Origin: Cichorium intybus
Lineage: Eukaryota; Streptophyta; Magnoliopsida; Asterales; Asteraceae
Direction: 5' to 3'
Length of the DNA: 64,000 nt
NCBI GenBank assembly: GCA_023525715.1
Contig: CM042013.1
Coordinates: 71,578,994 to 71,642,993 of the forward strand
Shown here: piece by piece, positions 34,449 through 47,917 of the stretch
Layout: every line of letters starts with the position of its first letter
Position numbering within the stretch: the first letter of the stretch is position 1
Made by a program: the position numbers and the translations under genes
The notes under the pieces: model-generated
The model's database searches: none
Told to the model about the DNA's origin: nothing
The model's input: only the letters and a program-made list of their open reading frames with translations

Positions 34449-34772
34449 ATCAATTCCAAGTTTATCAGGAGTGTCATTCAGCACAGTTTCATTTTCTTGC
34501 ACACATATAATAAGCGGCTGCACCATAAATTACATATATGAGAGTAAGGAAAATTATATCAAAATGGCATTAAAAAAAGAAGTGACCTTGTTTCTTTTAT
34601 TTGCAAATGCAAGAATACCGTCTCCTCCAAATGTATCTGCTGGAAGAATGACACTGTCAACATCACTTCCCATTATACAACCATTTATTTCAGACTCATA
34701 CTCATTAGTCAAGTACTGTGGTGCATTAGCCAATCCGGACACATGGCAAGAACGTATACCCCAACTGTTTAC
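34449..34772 (-). pseudogene. Captured two-exon gene fragment, DUF3326-like
   Basis: On the minus strand, an exon beginning at an AG acceptor (about 34767) reads SGLANAPQYLTNE, DVDSVILPADTFGGDG and LAFANKRNK, ending at a GT donor (about 34586). After a short intron ending GGTGCAG, a second exon (about 34533-34449) reads PLIICVQENETVLNDTP and KLGIDV before another GT. The phase matches. The content resembles the plant DUF3326 family, which I recognise tentatively. The rest of the gene is absent, so it is a captured fragment, not a functional gene. Confidence 0.6.
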
Positions 34773-34864
34773 AAATCAAACTAAACACTTTCAGATGTAT
34801 TACAAAATCAAAACCGAATATCATGACTAATCACCGACCATAACAAAACCAATACTGAAAACAA

Positions 34865-35115
34865 TAAATAGATAAATGATTGTGTTGTCACTGGTGCTCT
34901 CTCGGAGACTGAACATGAGCAATCAGATTCTTGAATGAAACCACTACACAACTCGACATATCAAAACCAATACTGAAACAATGTGCAACCAGATGTATGC
35001 GGTTTTTCAAATTCATCGGAAAACTTATAACCCCTTATAAATTGGATCTTACGTGGTGTCTCAAAGTAAATCTGAATATATAACCCCTTCAATAATTTGG
35101 GCGGAAGAGGTATAC
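34865..35115 (-). pseudogene. Further possible captured coding pieces in CACTA
   Basis: The minus strand reads RRRIPLPPKLLKGLYIQIYFETPRK (in two parts of up to 20 residues: RRRIPLPPKLLKGLY, IQIYFETPRK) around 35115-35040. A second open stretch with HLVAHCFSIGFDMSSC lies around 35000-34870. Splice-like borders exist, but I do not recognise the source. Confidence 0.3.
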
Positions 35116-36145
35116 GTCGTCTCTTTGCTTGTAACCTAAACGAATTTCAAAAAAAAAAAACCTAACTCAGAAAAACCAATTTCAGATGACTTATAGGTCA
35201 GAATCGTAAGGATATTTGAGAAAGTCGTTTACCTTTTTGACTCATTGATCAAGATAGAGTCGAATTTCACTTCGTTGGCGGCGGTGGACGAATTCGTTGA
35301 AACTTCGGGATTGTTAGTCCATCGTCAGACTAGCGGGGTTCAATCGAGAGGTTTACTGTGGCGGTTGAGTCCATGGAGGTGGTGGAGTCGATGTCAGCCA
35401 TTCTAGGGTGGAATTGAAACGACGATGCCTGATTAAACCCTAAATCCTTCAAAGTCATTTTGAAACCTAAGTAGATTTGGGCGGATTACACGAAGCAGGG
35501 AATGATGCGAACTAAGAACGATAGGGTTATGAAGCGAGAACAATACGGATAAAAGACGACATTACATTTTCCGGATGACATACATGTTTGATAAAAGTGC
35601 CCTCCGTGTTTTTAGTTTTTTCATTTATGACACTAAAACATGACATACAGTTATGTATGTCGTAAATACTACAAAATATGACATATAATTTTGTATGCCG
35701 TAAATCCTTTATAATTTTAAAAAGATGACATTTTTTTCATGACATACGTTTTTGTATGTCATAAATCTGGTGTGTGTCATAGTTCGTGTGTCATTAAAAG
35801 CCTATTTTCTAGTAGTGCAGGGAGCTCTTGGAGGTGTTTCGTTGTTTCAAGGGTAATGTTCGGTCTTTTTTCCTACTGCTGTCCATCGCTTATGTTTTCT
35901 TATGGGGTATTTGGAAGGAGAGAAATGCTAGACTCTTTAGAAAGGAGCGCAAGTATGTCCTAGTAACTTTTGATGATTTATGTTTGTTGCTCTTTAATTT
36001 TCTTAAAGATAGGTCCAATTTACGTTGTCTAGATTGGCATTTGTGGATTATGTCTCCTGTTAACTATATTTGATTTTTGTATTTGATTTTTGAGGCTGAG
36101 CTTCTCGCTTAACCTCCTGCTAATGAATTATTGTTGTTCAAAAAA

Positions 36146-36161
36146 ATTAATCCGTATATTC
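36146..36161. repeat. Right target-site duplication of LINE
   Basis: ATTAATCCGTATATTC, identical to 32978-32993, directly after the A-rich LINE tail. Confidence 0.85.
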
Positions 36162-36595
36162 TTATGTGCGATTATTTTACTTGAAGCGTTTTTTTTTTTT
36201 TTTTGGGGTTTCATTGTCGCGTGACCATTAATCGGTATGTTTCCGTATGCACTATGCACAACGCATTTGAGTTTAGGGCAAAAATAATAAAAAATGAAAA
36301 CACACGATTTTTTTATAAGGTGATATGTCGAAAACTCTGTTTTAATTATTTTGTTTAAAATACTACATCAATTAATATTTACTTTTTGAATTTATCTTTT
36401 TTTCCTGGTATGCGGAAAAACTTTGTTTTATAAGGTGATATGCGGAAAAACTCTGTTTAAATTATTTTTGTTTAAAATACCACATCAAATAACACTAAAT
36501 ACGTGGCATGTTGAATGTGCGATGTTCTAAATATTGGGCCTTTTATTTATTTACATTGAATATGTGGAAAAGGACTTGTGATTGCTGGCCAATAT
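36162..36595. other. Non-coding DNA
   Basis: AT-rich. 'ataaggtgatatg(t/c)ggaaaaactctgttt' occurs near 36317 and 36430, a short direct repeat. No gene. Confidence 0.4.
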
Positions 36596-36995
36596 CGAGG
36601 GGTTATATTTTTGGGCTTCGTGTTCAGTCGCCACCCGCCATCTGACTATCCTGTCGGCAATCTCTCAACTACATGGGCTAACACCGCAAGTAAACCGTAC
36701 TCCGTCAGCTTCACCAGCGGCTCCATAGTCTTAGCCATCCTCCTTAGAGGATCCTTCGGACCCCGATACGCATGTGGAACCTGCATCTCTTACTTCTTCG
36801 TCGTCATCATCGTGCAAACCAAAAGCGGATATGGAGTAATTCAACCTTCTATCGAATTCCTACAAGTTGTTTGGTTAGCCAACCGAATTATCCGGTCAAG
36901 CTCAATGCAACCTCAGTCTAATTGCTTCTGCCGATTTAATCGATTTAGTCGTCCTGGATGCCAATGGTAGCCTGGTCCACCAATTAATATTCTGT
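36596..36995 (+). pseudogene. G-type lectin receptor-like kinase fragment
   Basis: The plus strand reads NLSTTWANTASKP, then SVSFTSGSIVLAILLRGSFG, PRYACG and VIIVQTKSGYG, followed by VVWLANR. This is the N-terminal bulb-type (G-type) lectin part of plant S-domain receptor-like kinases. Frame shifts follow VVWLANR. A second frame gives VKLNATS, LNAT being expected there. The signal peptide, the rest of the ectodomain and the kinase are missing. Confidence 0.7.
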
Positions 36996-39396
36996 TGGTA
37001 ATAAGCCAACCGACATAACAAATTTGTGACACCACTAAACACATAGACGCATTGGGTTACATACAAAGTATAATTCAAGTTTCAAAATAGCATGAACAAT
37101 TATAATTTAGTTAGATAATATTATTATCTTTTAAATTAAAATGAGATTTTATTTGCGAGACAACATGATAAGTATTGACTTTCTTTTTAGCTATTCACAC
37201 ATGGTCTCATGGATTAGAACTTGAAACACTTGATTAATGTTCTAGTGGAACAATAAATTAGTTTCGAACATGTCCACTAACTCTCATCTAACAATCGTAG
37301 CATTTCATTTTAAATATAATGGAACTTTTGCTATAGAGACAAGTTATACGAATTTGGTGTTAGTGATTGTTGTTTTAACAAAAGAAAGAGGTTCTTTCAT
37401 TTTGTTTCTTGACTGAATCTTTGGGGTGCGTCGGAGAAAGAGAACTTTACTTTGGGTTATTTGATTTCTTCTTTGCTACAATTGATAATATTGTTTTTTG
37501 GTGCATAAAGTTAAATAAGCATGGATGCTGTCAGTTTATGATGTTTCGCTTATTTACGTTTCTGTTGTGTATGTATAATTACATTTTTGTTATTACTCTT
37601 TATATTAAATTCCAAGGAGTTTCTAGAAGCTTTGCTGGGGTTGGGGGGAGGGGGTTTGAGAGTTTTAACGGGGGTTCGTTTTCTTTACGAATAGTATTCC
37701 TCCACCTTTCTTCCACCGTCCTTTCTGTATTCATGACACCTCTCCTTTCCGATACCCCCAATACACCATCGTGGCTTTCGATTTCTCTTTTACAGGAACG
37801 ATTACAAAGAGTATGAAGAATACATACGCACAGTTCGCGGTACCATGGTGGAGGCGGCAGAAGAGAAGACTGCTGGAAGACGGCACGGAGAGGAAGATCG
37901 ACATGCTGTTCAAGAAATCGATTTCTTTTCGCATATGGAGAGGAAGATCGACAGGCTGTTCAAGAAATTGATTTCTTTTTGGTTGCTTCTTTGCTCCATT
38001 ATCTGCTACGATTGTGTATATTTCTTAATCCCCTCAACTCTCATTCGCGTTCATAGGTGCAAAGAGATTGATTACTCCACAAAACCTGATTGAATCGAAA
38101 TTGGATTGATTGGTATTAGAGATGGCAATGAGGGAGGTGGTCACGGGTGGAGCCGATTGTGCGGTGCCCGATTCTTCTTCTTGATCAAACCTCTTGCTGC
38201 TCTTGCCAACGCCCTTATCCGCTCTTCCTCTCAAAAGGTACTTCCACCTTGAATGGTATTGAAATTCATCAGGTGTCGGTCTTTATTATTTAATATCGCA
38301 TGCCAAGTGTTCGATAATTTGCCGAAATGAAAACTTAGATGTGTATGGTGTGGCTGTGGCAAAATGCTATTTTTTGACTCATTTGCTGGGTTTTTTCTCT
38401 TGGTGCTGCTTTGGGCTTTTTTATAGTTAAATTTGACTCATCTTTATTTCTTAGCATGTGTTTACGGTAAAAAATGCAGTAACTTAATGATCAATAGAAT
38501 GCAATTTATGGCTGAACGATAGTTTGAATATTAGATAATGTAATATTAGAAAAGTTTCCATTTTTTGGTTCTGTAGAATGTTATCTTTTTGTTTCTCTTA
38601 TAGATATAAAACAAAATTCAACAATAATTTTTTTATAATATAATAGTAACTTAATAAAGTCACCCTCCATGTGATTTTAAACAATTTAATTACTAATTAC
38701 TACTTATAATCTTTACACGATAATTATTTAGTTTACTGAATGTGTAAAGCATCAATTCTCACTACCAACTAAACTAACCTTCATAGCTTAATGTAATGTA
38801 TATATGTTTTATATTATCCTTCATTCACAACTAATCAGGCAGCCTATGTAAAGTATTTGTTTAATGCAAATTAGAAGCTTTTTTTAGTTATTCGCCAAAA
38901 TAACCTATGAATTACGCAGCTGTCTTTACCATCACACACTGTAACCATAAAAAAGAAACAACTTACCTCTACATGTCAGATACTAATGCCCGCTTGCCCG
39001 CTTTAACATACAAGTAAAATTTTTATAACATATGTTCCTACTTTTTCTTTCTTACAGATTTGGACAATGAAAGTCAGAAGAAAGCCAACACTTCCAAGAA
39101 ATTTCAAGAACCAAATTAGACATCTTTCGCAAAGTTGTACATATTTTTTGGAAACCAATGCTTCCTCAGTACTGTAATTATCTTTTCTAACTTTCAAGCG
39201 TAACTTATGTTACATATTGTGCTAGAAATTCTGTTCATAAATATATAAAAGTTTACGGTTATATTACAGTCTATAACTTTTGTTATATTTTCATTGTCAT
39301 CTTCTTTATAACTTTTCCGGTATTAAATGTATAACTTATTTTCTATTTCTCTGAATCTATAACTTATTTTCTATTTCTCCTAACAGGAAACATAAA
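36996..39396. other. Intergenic / transposon-derived DNA
   Basis: No confident gene. It holds a 50-bp tandem duplication at 37887-37980. The surrounding frame (37800-38000) may be an exon of an unrecognised fragment. The rest is AT-rich. Part may belong to the Helitron ending at 41660, whose left end I could not find. Confidence 0.4.
37887..37980. repeat. Tandem duplication, 50-bp period
   Basis: 'ggagaggaagatcgacatgc' with its following 'tgttcaagaaatcgatttct' recurs 50 bp later with three or four changes. Confidence 0.85.
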
Positions 39397-40214
39397 ATGG
39401 ATGTGACACGACTATCAGCGCTTAAACAAGGTGGTCTACCTAATCCCATTGAGGTCAAAATAATCAGACGATGGATACCATTCTCCCGCGGTAACAGAAA
39501 CGAATGTTGTTACCTTTTCTTAGACAAGCAGGTATTTTACTACGCTTTTAAACTTATATTTCATATTTTTACTCTTTATTGCATACCTAAAATATACTAA
39601 TCCTACAGGGGGTGCAGTTGAGGCATTTTCCAGTGTACATGATAGTGCACATTTCGAGGCCATTATCACGCCACATTTGTGCTATCGTGTTACTGAGTAT
39701 ATATGTGATCTTGCAAAACGTGGATATAAGACTGTTCCTCATACTGTCGCCCTTAAGATTGGTAAAGCTGCTAAGTTTGTTCAGATACCTGATATCGGCT
39801 TCCCATCCTGTTATTTTAACTTCACCAGCTATGACAATCTACGCACACGTCTCAACAAACGTCAGACCCTAATAGGTAACCCCCCCCCCCCCCTTTCAAC
39901 ACACAAAGCACATCTGCACACACAAATTTTTTCCAAACACTATTCATTTAACTTTTATGTTAAAAAATTTATTACAGATTACATTGCTAAGATTGACAAT
40001 GTACCAGACACTGGTAAGCTGAAAGATAATACCGTGTTGAAAATAAAACTTGAAGATCCAAGGTAACATGTATTTTCCAAAATCTATATAGTTTCTCATA
40101 TATCAATTCCCACCATTTCTTACTCTTACACTATGTACTCAGTGGTTTCTATATTGAGGCAACGATATGGGAAGAGATAGCTACCCGCTTGATGATTAAT
40201 CCTTTGGGGTGAGG
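39397..40214 (+). pseudogene. RPA70-like single-strand DNA-binding protein remnant (Helitron type)
   Basis: Four exons are visible: 39397-39531, 39609-39875, 39978-40062 and 40143-40214. They read MDVTRLSALKQGG, VKIIRRWIPFSRGN, LDKQ, then AVEAFSSVHDSAHFEAII, CYRVTEYICDLAKRGY, VALKIGKAAKFVQIPD, then DYIAKIDNV, then GFYIEATIWEEIATRL. This is the OB-fold layout of plant replication protein A large-subunit-like (DUF223) proteins, many of which travel with Helitrons. Exons 2-3 and 3-4 join in phase. Exon 1-2 is off by one at a G run (39608-39612), a probable frameshift. The frame stops at 40214, well short of full RPA length. Confidence 0.7.
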
Positions 40215-40369
40215 TAAATTAAAATAGGAGCTAATATGTTGTACTGTTGGTAAATCGTACCGAGATAGTTTGGTTAACAACATTGGTGTAGAGTAGCATT
40301 GATAACTTGAATGGAAGTCACATAATCTGTTGGCAAGTGGTATTACATAAACAAAAAATGTCTGATATA

Positions 40370-40910
40370 AGTCGTTGTACAAGCAGGAAAGGTTGCAGGA
40401 GATTCCAACATCAACACTGAATGCATCTGGGAACAATATATACACGGGAGGTGGACAGCCGTTGTCAGCCCTTCCTGGATCGGAGTTGGAACATCCTGTG
40501 CAGCATGAGGGCTCACAGTTCATTAACGGTTTCCATGCTGCAAATGACAACAGTTTTGCTGAAATTTGGGATGGAATACAAAATCCTCATTTCCCTGCCG
40601 AAACCAACTTCCCTCTACGCCAACCAGAATTAAATGGTAAATCTGTCGTATACCTTTGGCTTATCGTTCTGGCTGATTTTTTTTCTAAATTTGTTGTGAT
40701 GCAGGTCCACCACAAAGAGTATTGTCAAGTTTTTTGCATTCATTTGTTAACAGCAGTCATGGTGGAGTTCCTTTTAGTCCCACCCAACTGCCGATTTTGG
40801 GGTTGTCAGAAGGGGACAACCGCTGCATACGTGACCGATTTTGGGTTGTCAGAACTGTCTTTTGGTTTAAATCAAAGAAATAGCAATGCACTTTCATTAG
40901 TTTGTTTTTT
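40370..40910 (+). pseudogene. Unrecognised coding-like fragment, two exons
   Basis: An open stretch at 40375-40637 (PTSTLNASGNNIYTGGGQPL, FAEIWDGIQNPHFPAE) meets a GT. An acceptor GATGCAG at about 40704 then leads to VLSSFLHSFVNSSHGGVPFS. Its composition and splice signals look like a real gene, but I do not recognise the family. It lies inside the presumed Helitron. Confidence 0.35.
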
Positions 40911-41632
40911 ATAGCATGCTACTTTCATTTGAATAGATTTTTCAAAGTATACTGCCTTAATAAGAGAAAAAATGAAGTACAATGCTTTAGTAGAAAGATG
41001 AAAGTGAGATGTGAGAATATACAAATAAATGAAAGTACGCTGCTATTTCTTTGACATAGCCCTACTTTTGGTAAAAGAGGATGCGGAGGGTATTTACGTC
41101 TTTTGCATCGAGAGTGAGTTCATATTCCACCTTTGGGTGAGACGAAATCACAAAATATGCAATTTTTGTCCCATTGACATTAAAAGGGATTCCTGGATTA
41201 TATTAGATTCTATCTTATTTTTTATTCTTTCTTTCGATTTTTTTTTTGGTTTCAGACTAGATACTCACAAATTGATGATCGAGGCAATGGGGAGACAACA
41301 TCAATAGCCAATCTTCACGAACATGGTATGTTGGATTTGCACTAATCGCCTAAAAAATGGATTATAAATTATAAAGTTGGATTGCAAAATATATTATCTT
41401 TGCTAGAGTCAGAAGATTCTAATGTAGGCTTGCATGCAGTGAAGGTGGTGGCCAACTTAGCAACTCGATCTCAATGAACTTCTATGAAATGATCGGATTT
41501 ATGTTGGCTTCGGGTCTGGTTAGGCAAGGGAAAAACGAAGGAAGATGGAAAAAAATTCTTTAAAGGTTTGCATCTTAAATTTATGATAAAGTTACATAAA
41601 CTTTTATTTGTTTTCAAGACACATTTCCCCAG

Positions 41633-41660
41633 ACCCGTGCGGAGCACGGGTGGATACTAG
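41633..41660 (+). mobile_element. Helitron 3' terminus
   Basis: A perfect 8-bp stem (ACCCGTGC, loop GGA, GCACGGGT) is followed by GGATA and the terminal CTAG at 41657-41660, the classic Helitron 3' end. The base after CTAG is C where T is usual. The element extends leftwards and probably includes the RPA-like remnant. Its 5' TC end is not located. Confidence 0.75.
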
Positions 41661-42233
41661 CTAATATCATAATCCTATAGTGGTATCGAGTCATTTGTCT
41701 ATTCTTTATTGCACTAAATTTTATTTGGTCATAAAACAAGTTGTATGTGGTATGATGTTATATACATAAATCGGAAAATTATGTTTATAATATGTAACTA
41801 TAAATTTGTTTAATTATAAATTTAGTTTTAATATCTATGTATATGTATGATCGAGATATTAAAAACAAATAGTTTGGCACACTTACGATCGAGGAGAAAG
41901 AAAGAAAGAAAAGTTTTTTTTTGTACGCCACTGTTCTATCAGTGCGATTAAACAAAAAATGGATTTGTTCCCTTTGTTTCATAAAGAGTCAGAAAAAATA
42001 TTAGTGGTCCCTTGTTTTCAAATGGAAAGAACTTGGATCCAAAGTGGATTATTCTTTTGTTTTTTCATATATTCTGGAAAACATATAAACTTAATATTAA
42101 AGTTATGATAAATCGTTTTTTATTTTTTATTCAATAGCTTGAATTTTAGAAATGGATTTCCACAATGTTGTTGATTTATTATAAAAAAGTTGGATGGTTT
42201 TAAGGCATGAAAATCATACAAAATTATCTATAA
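41661..42233. other. Non-coding DNA between two Helitron ends
   Basis: AT-rich, no gene recognised. Confidence 0.4.
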
Positions 42234-42261
42234 CTAGACGAATGCCGGCGCGTTGCGCAGG
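42234..42261 (-). mobile_element. Second Helitron 3' terminus, reverse orientation
   Basis: Read on the minus strand, an imperfect GC-rich hairpin (CCTGCGCAACGCGCCGG) is followed 7 bases later by terminal CTAG, with T next to it outside. The element would extend rightwards, but its other end was not found. Confidence 0.6.
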
Positions 42262-45170
42262 AAAAAAAGATTAGTTAGAATATAAAGAAATACATGTTAT
42301 TTTATCCCAAATTAAAAAAATTATATAGAAAAATATCTTCATTATTCTTAACTATATGATAATACATACATGTGTCATAAATTTGGAAGACAACGAATTT
42401 TAACAGTTTTAATGAATAAATACAATGTATCAATTAAAAATCAAATTAATACGGTTTAAGATAAAGAGTTATCTCAAAACACATAAGCTTGGTAGTCTAC
42501 CAACAGTGTGTGCTTGGATAAAGTTTTTGTAAAATTTCAAATTTAACTTTACTGGTATCTATTTTAAAATCAATTTAAAGATTGCGTATTTGGTCATGTT
42601 TTAATTTCAAATATTTAATTTAAATTAATAGTATGCTCATTGCTAAATAATGAAAGTAAATTAATTGCATTATATAAGAGAAAGATAAAATGTCATATGT
42701 GTATGTGAAACAATGTGAGATAAAGAAAAAGCCTCAAATTGATGTGGTAAAAGATAAATCATTTATCTTGCACCATATTGATTTGAATGACTTTATTTAT
42801 AATTAAAAAAATATATAGTTAGAATACACATTATATAAGAGATAAATCATTGCGTTATATAAGAGAAAGATAAAATGTCATATGTGTATGTGAAACAATG
42901 TGAGATAAAGAAAAAGCCTCAAATTTATGTGGTAAAAGATAAATCATTTATCTTGCACCATATTGATTTGAATGACTTCATTTATAATTAAAAAAATATA
43001 TAGTTAGAATACACAAAGTATATTTATTGAAGACCTCTGATAAAATTAGAAATCATCGTTTTTGACCAACGATATTGCATAAGAAATAAAAGTTCAAAAT
43101 TGCATTATTCAATACAATGCATGCGATTTTGTGCAACTTGATGAACGAATCCATAGCTCATCTCGGATCGACTTGCTAAAAATTTAAAGCTCAACTTCAT
43201 TAAAAAATAAGGAAATTTGAAGTATATATTTCCTTGAACTTTACTATTTGGAAATGTTTCCAACAATAAAAAATATCTAATGATCTATATAATTATTTTA
43301 ATTTGAAGGAGTCCTTTATTTATAGAATAGAAATGCTTCTTGAATTGATTTATCATGACGATGTGGGATCAAAATTTCCTTCATAGTGTATTATTTTGTG
43401 TCATTTTCTTATCCCACATCGCTTGAGAACACAAATGAAGAGAAATAAAAAATATATAAGTAAAGAGACTAATATATTTCTCATCCCACATAGCTTAAGA
43501 TACAAATTTCAAGGAAAAGAAAACATCTATAAGTAGAGTGGTTAAAATCATTTCTCTCATATCTTTGTTCTTTTGTGTTTTTGATTGTAACCAAATTAGG
43601 AATCCGTTGCAACATTCCAGGAACTTTTGGTTTCAGTTTTAGGACCATTTTTCTAAAATTTCGACGGGTAATCACCGATGTCCACTATGATATGTTTTTT
43701 TCTAATAAATTCAAATTAATGTGGTACATGATAAAATTTTATCTTAAACTGTATTGATTAAATGACATCTATTAGTAATATTTATATAAACATATTTTTT
43801 TGAACTTTGAACGATTACTTTTTGGAAGTTTCATGTGCATAAATCTTATGAAAGCAAAATAAAATGTTTAAAACGTTGTCATCACACATTGAACTATAGC
43901 ACACAACTTACTATGAACTTGCAACTGAATTGGTTTTTTTAATAGTTTTAACTCTTTAAAATAATCATCTTTTAGTTTAAATGATTTTGGAAGTTAAAAC
44001 AAAATAGAATAATTGTTGAAACTTTGAGATAAAAACACTAATTAACAATAGACTTTGAAAACAATGGTACGATAAAGATTGATAAGTGAACCTAAAAAGT
44101 GGTACCATATAAGGGAAAATTAAATGTTATATATGTGCAATGCAACATCCTTGTCACTTTTTACGACATACTTTAAGCTTGTAACCTAGCCAGTTTTCAA
44201 AAGTTTTTTTTTTTGCAATATTCATCTTCATTTTGAGTTTTAATATTTTTGGAAACTAAAACCTATAAATAGAAGCCTTTATCACTTTGAGAAAACATGT
44301 TTGTACGATAATATGATATTTAATTAATATTAGACTTTGAAAGCCATATTATGATCAAGATTAATGTTAAACCACATTCTTTTGAATAATCTCCTTTATA
44401 ATAGATATTTAAAACGTTAACAACTGGAAATTTGTACGTCTATGCATATTTGGTGAATCGAAAAATGTTTACACCGGTGTCACTTTTTACAAATGACATA
44501 CTATAAACTTCCAACCTAGTCAAGTTTTTAAAAGTTTTAAGTAATTTTAAAATCTCTACGTATATAAATCTTGGTGAATCGAAAAATGTTTACACCGGTG
44601 TCACTTTTTAAAAACGACATACTATAACTTCCAACCTAGTCAAAATTTTAAAAGTTTAGTAATTTTTATTTTTATTTTTGAATATCAATATTTTTTATAG
44701 TTGAAACTACATAGTAAAAATCTTATAAAACTTGCGATAAAATCATGTTTTATGATAAAATGATCACTAACTAATAATAGACTTGAAAGATCAAGTTTGA
44801 TGGAGAACGGAAGCAAATACATTGTATTATATAAGGGAAAGATAAATGGTCATATATGTATGTGAAGCAATGTGGGATAAAGGAAAAAACCTCAAATTAA
44901 TGTGGTTAAAAATAAATCATTTATCTGGAACCATATTGATTTAAATGACTTCCTTTATAATAGAAAATAGAATTTTATATTTCGAATTTAAGTATACTGA
45001 AATTGTGTTTTGAACTTAAAATTATATTTGAATTACCTAATTAAGTGTATTATATAAAAAATAAAGTTAATACTAAGATTTAAAATAATAATGGATTTAG
45101 TGTAGTAATTAAAAAGGAAGTTGAAAGGTTGGGGGTTTCAAATGAATGTGGTGATAGAAAAAATGTTTAT
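42262..45170. repeat. AT-rich block with multiple direct repeats
   Basis: A repeat of about 165 bp occurs at 42660-42826 and 42849-43015, nearly identical ('gagaaagataaaatgtcata', 'ttatcttgcaccatattgat'). A diverged copy is at 44820-44965. A second repeat of about 80 bp is at 44451-44530 and 44571-44650 ('aaaaatgtttacaccggtgt'). No coding sequence is recognised. It may be the body of the reverse Helitron. Confidence 0.7.
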
Positions 45171-45176
45171 TTTATA

Positions 45177-47079
<1,903 letters not shown>

Positions 47080-47620
47080 TTAGTCTTTAACTTGCCATTC
47101 TGCAAACTCGTACGAATACTTTTTTTGTTCAGCCACCCATGCTTTTTTCTCGTTCAATTCTTGGAGGCTTAACCATATTTTGCACTTCTCACGTTCGATC
47201 TTTCCTTTGTTGGTCCTGATCCGGTTTTCTGCTTCTGCTCCAGTGATTTCTTGTTTTTTTTTTGTTTGAATCCAGTTTCTTCTACTCTCAACAAGTTGCC
47301 TTACATCCTCCATGTGATGTCTGTCCCAAGAAATTGTTTGAAGGTCTTTATCTACGTCATCCGATATTTTTAGAAGGATTTTCTTCATTTCCTATGAAAT
47401 TCTTTCTTTGTCTGTTGGGGGTTACTTTAAGTCGACGGGAGACGTATTTTCTTGAGGATGCGCTTCAACTCTTCCAAGTGGGCAGCCGTACTTACACAAA
47501 GTGAAATGTTAGAGGAAGAGGGTGTACCTTCAATGTTAGAGGACCGACTATGGATAATGGATTTGTGTGATAAATTGTATGAACCGGTGCCCCTTAAAAA
47601 GGAGTAAGTGTAGGCCATTA
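47080..47620 (-). pseudogene. Unrecognised coding-like remnant
   Basis: Two minus-strand open stretches (47618-47427 and 47388-47080) lie head to tail with a frame change between them. The second is charged and helix-prone (IEREKCKIWLSLQELNEKKA). No domain recognised. It could be the C-terminal half of a transposon-associated protein. Confidence 0.35.
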
Positions 47621-47917
47621 TTGAGAAAAGTTAAGTTGTGTTGTCTACGAAAACATTTCAATAAATATCAACGTACTGCCACTTGTGCATTTTCGCATTA
47701 TTGTTATATTAAACAGTCGGTTACCGTTAAAGTTTAAAGAATTGTTCAAGTTAAAAGCATTGTTAAGACGTTTTTCGGTGACCTCAAAAAATATCAATAA
47801 GTTAATAATAAAGTAGATATTTTCATTAAAGCAGGCTGATTATACAACCCTAATAGCCTTTCTTACATAACCCTAAAATTTCTAAGATAAAGCTAAAGGT
47901 GGTAAAACATCCATCAC

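Larger units (their letters stand above)
33172..35817. mobile_element. Non-autonomous CACTA transposon with captured exons
   Basis: The terminal repeats are CACTACTAGAAAAAAGGC and the inverse CCTATTTTCTAGTAGTG. A 3-bp CAG duplication flanks it (33169-33171 and 35818-35820). Subterminal DNA at both ends is rich in 'gacatacatttatgac/gtcgtaaa' reiterations, as expected of CACTA subterminal repeats. There is no transposase. Inside are a (TA)n tract, a 'taggaccaaactgt' repeat cluster and a minus-strand host gene fragment. At 2646 bp it would need a transposase supplied by another element. Confidence 0.92.
32994..36145 (+). mobile_element. 5'-truncated LINE (L1 type), split by a CACTA element
   Basis: Only the 3' end of the reverse-transcriptase frame remains. 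Before the CACTA insertion it reads LSARGINV, a CSFCG zinc-binding pair and DHVFFSC, the zf-RVT domain typical of plant LINEs. After it come FLWGIWKERNARLFRKER and WHLWIMSP, then a stop at about 36071. The frame is continuous if the CACTA element and one CAG are ignored. The 3' end is A-rich (TTCAAAAAA). The flanking 16-bp duplications are identical. Truncation at the 5' end is usual for LINEs. Confidence 0.88.

Noticed and set aside
39612..39872. 86-codon frame (QLRHFPVYMIVHIS) as the true second RPA exon
   Set aside because: The other frame in the same stretch gives the RPA-like text, so this one is out of phase.
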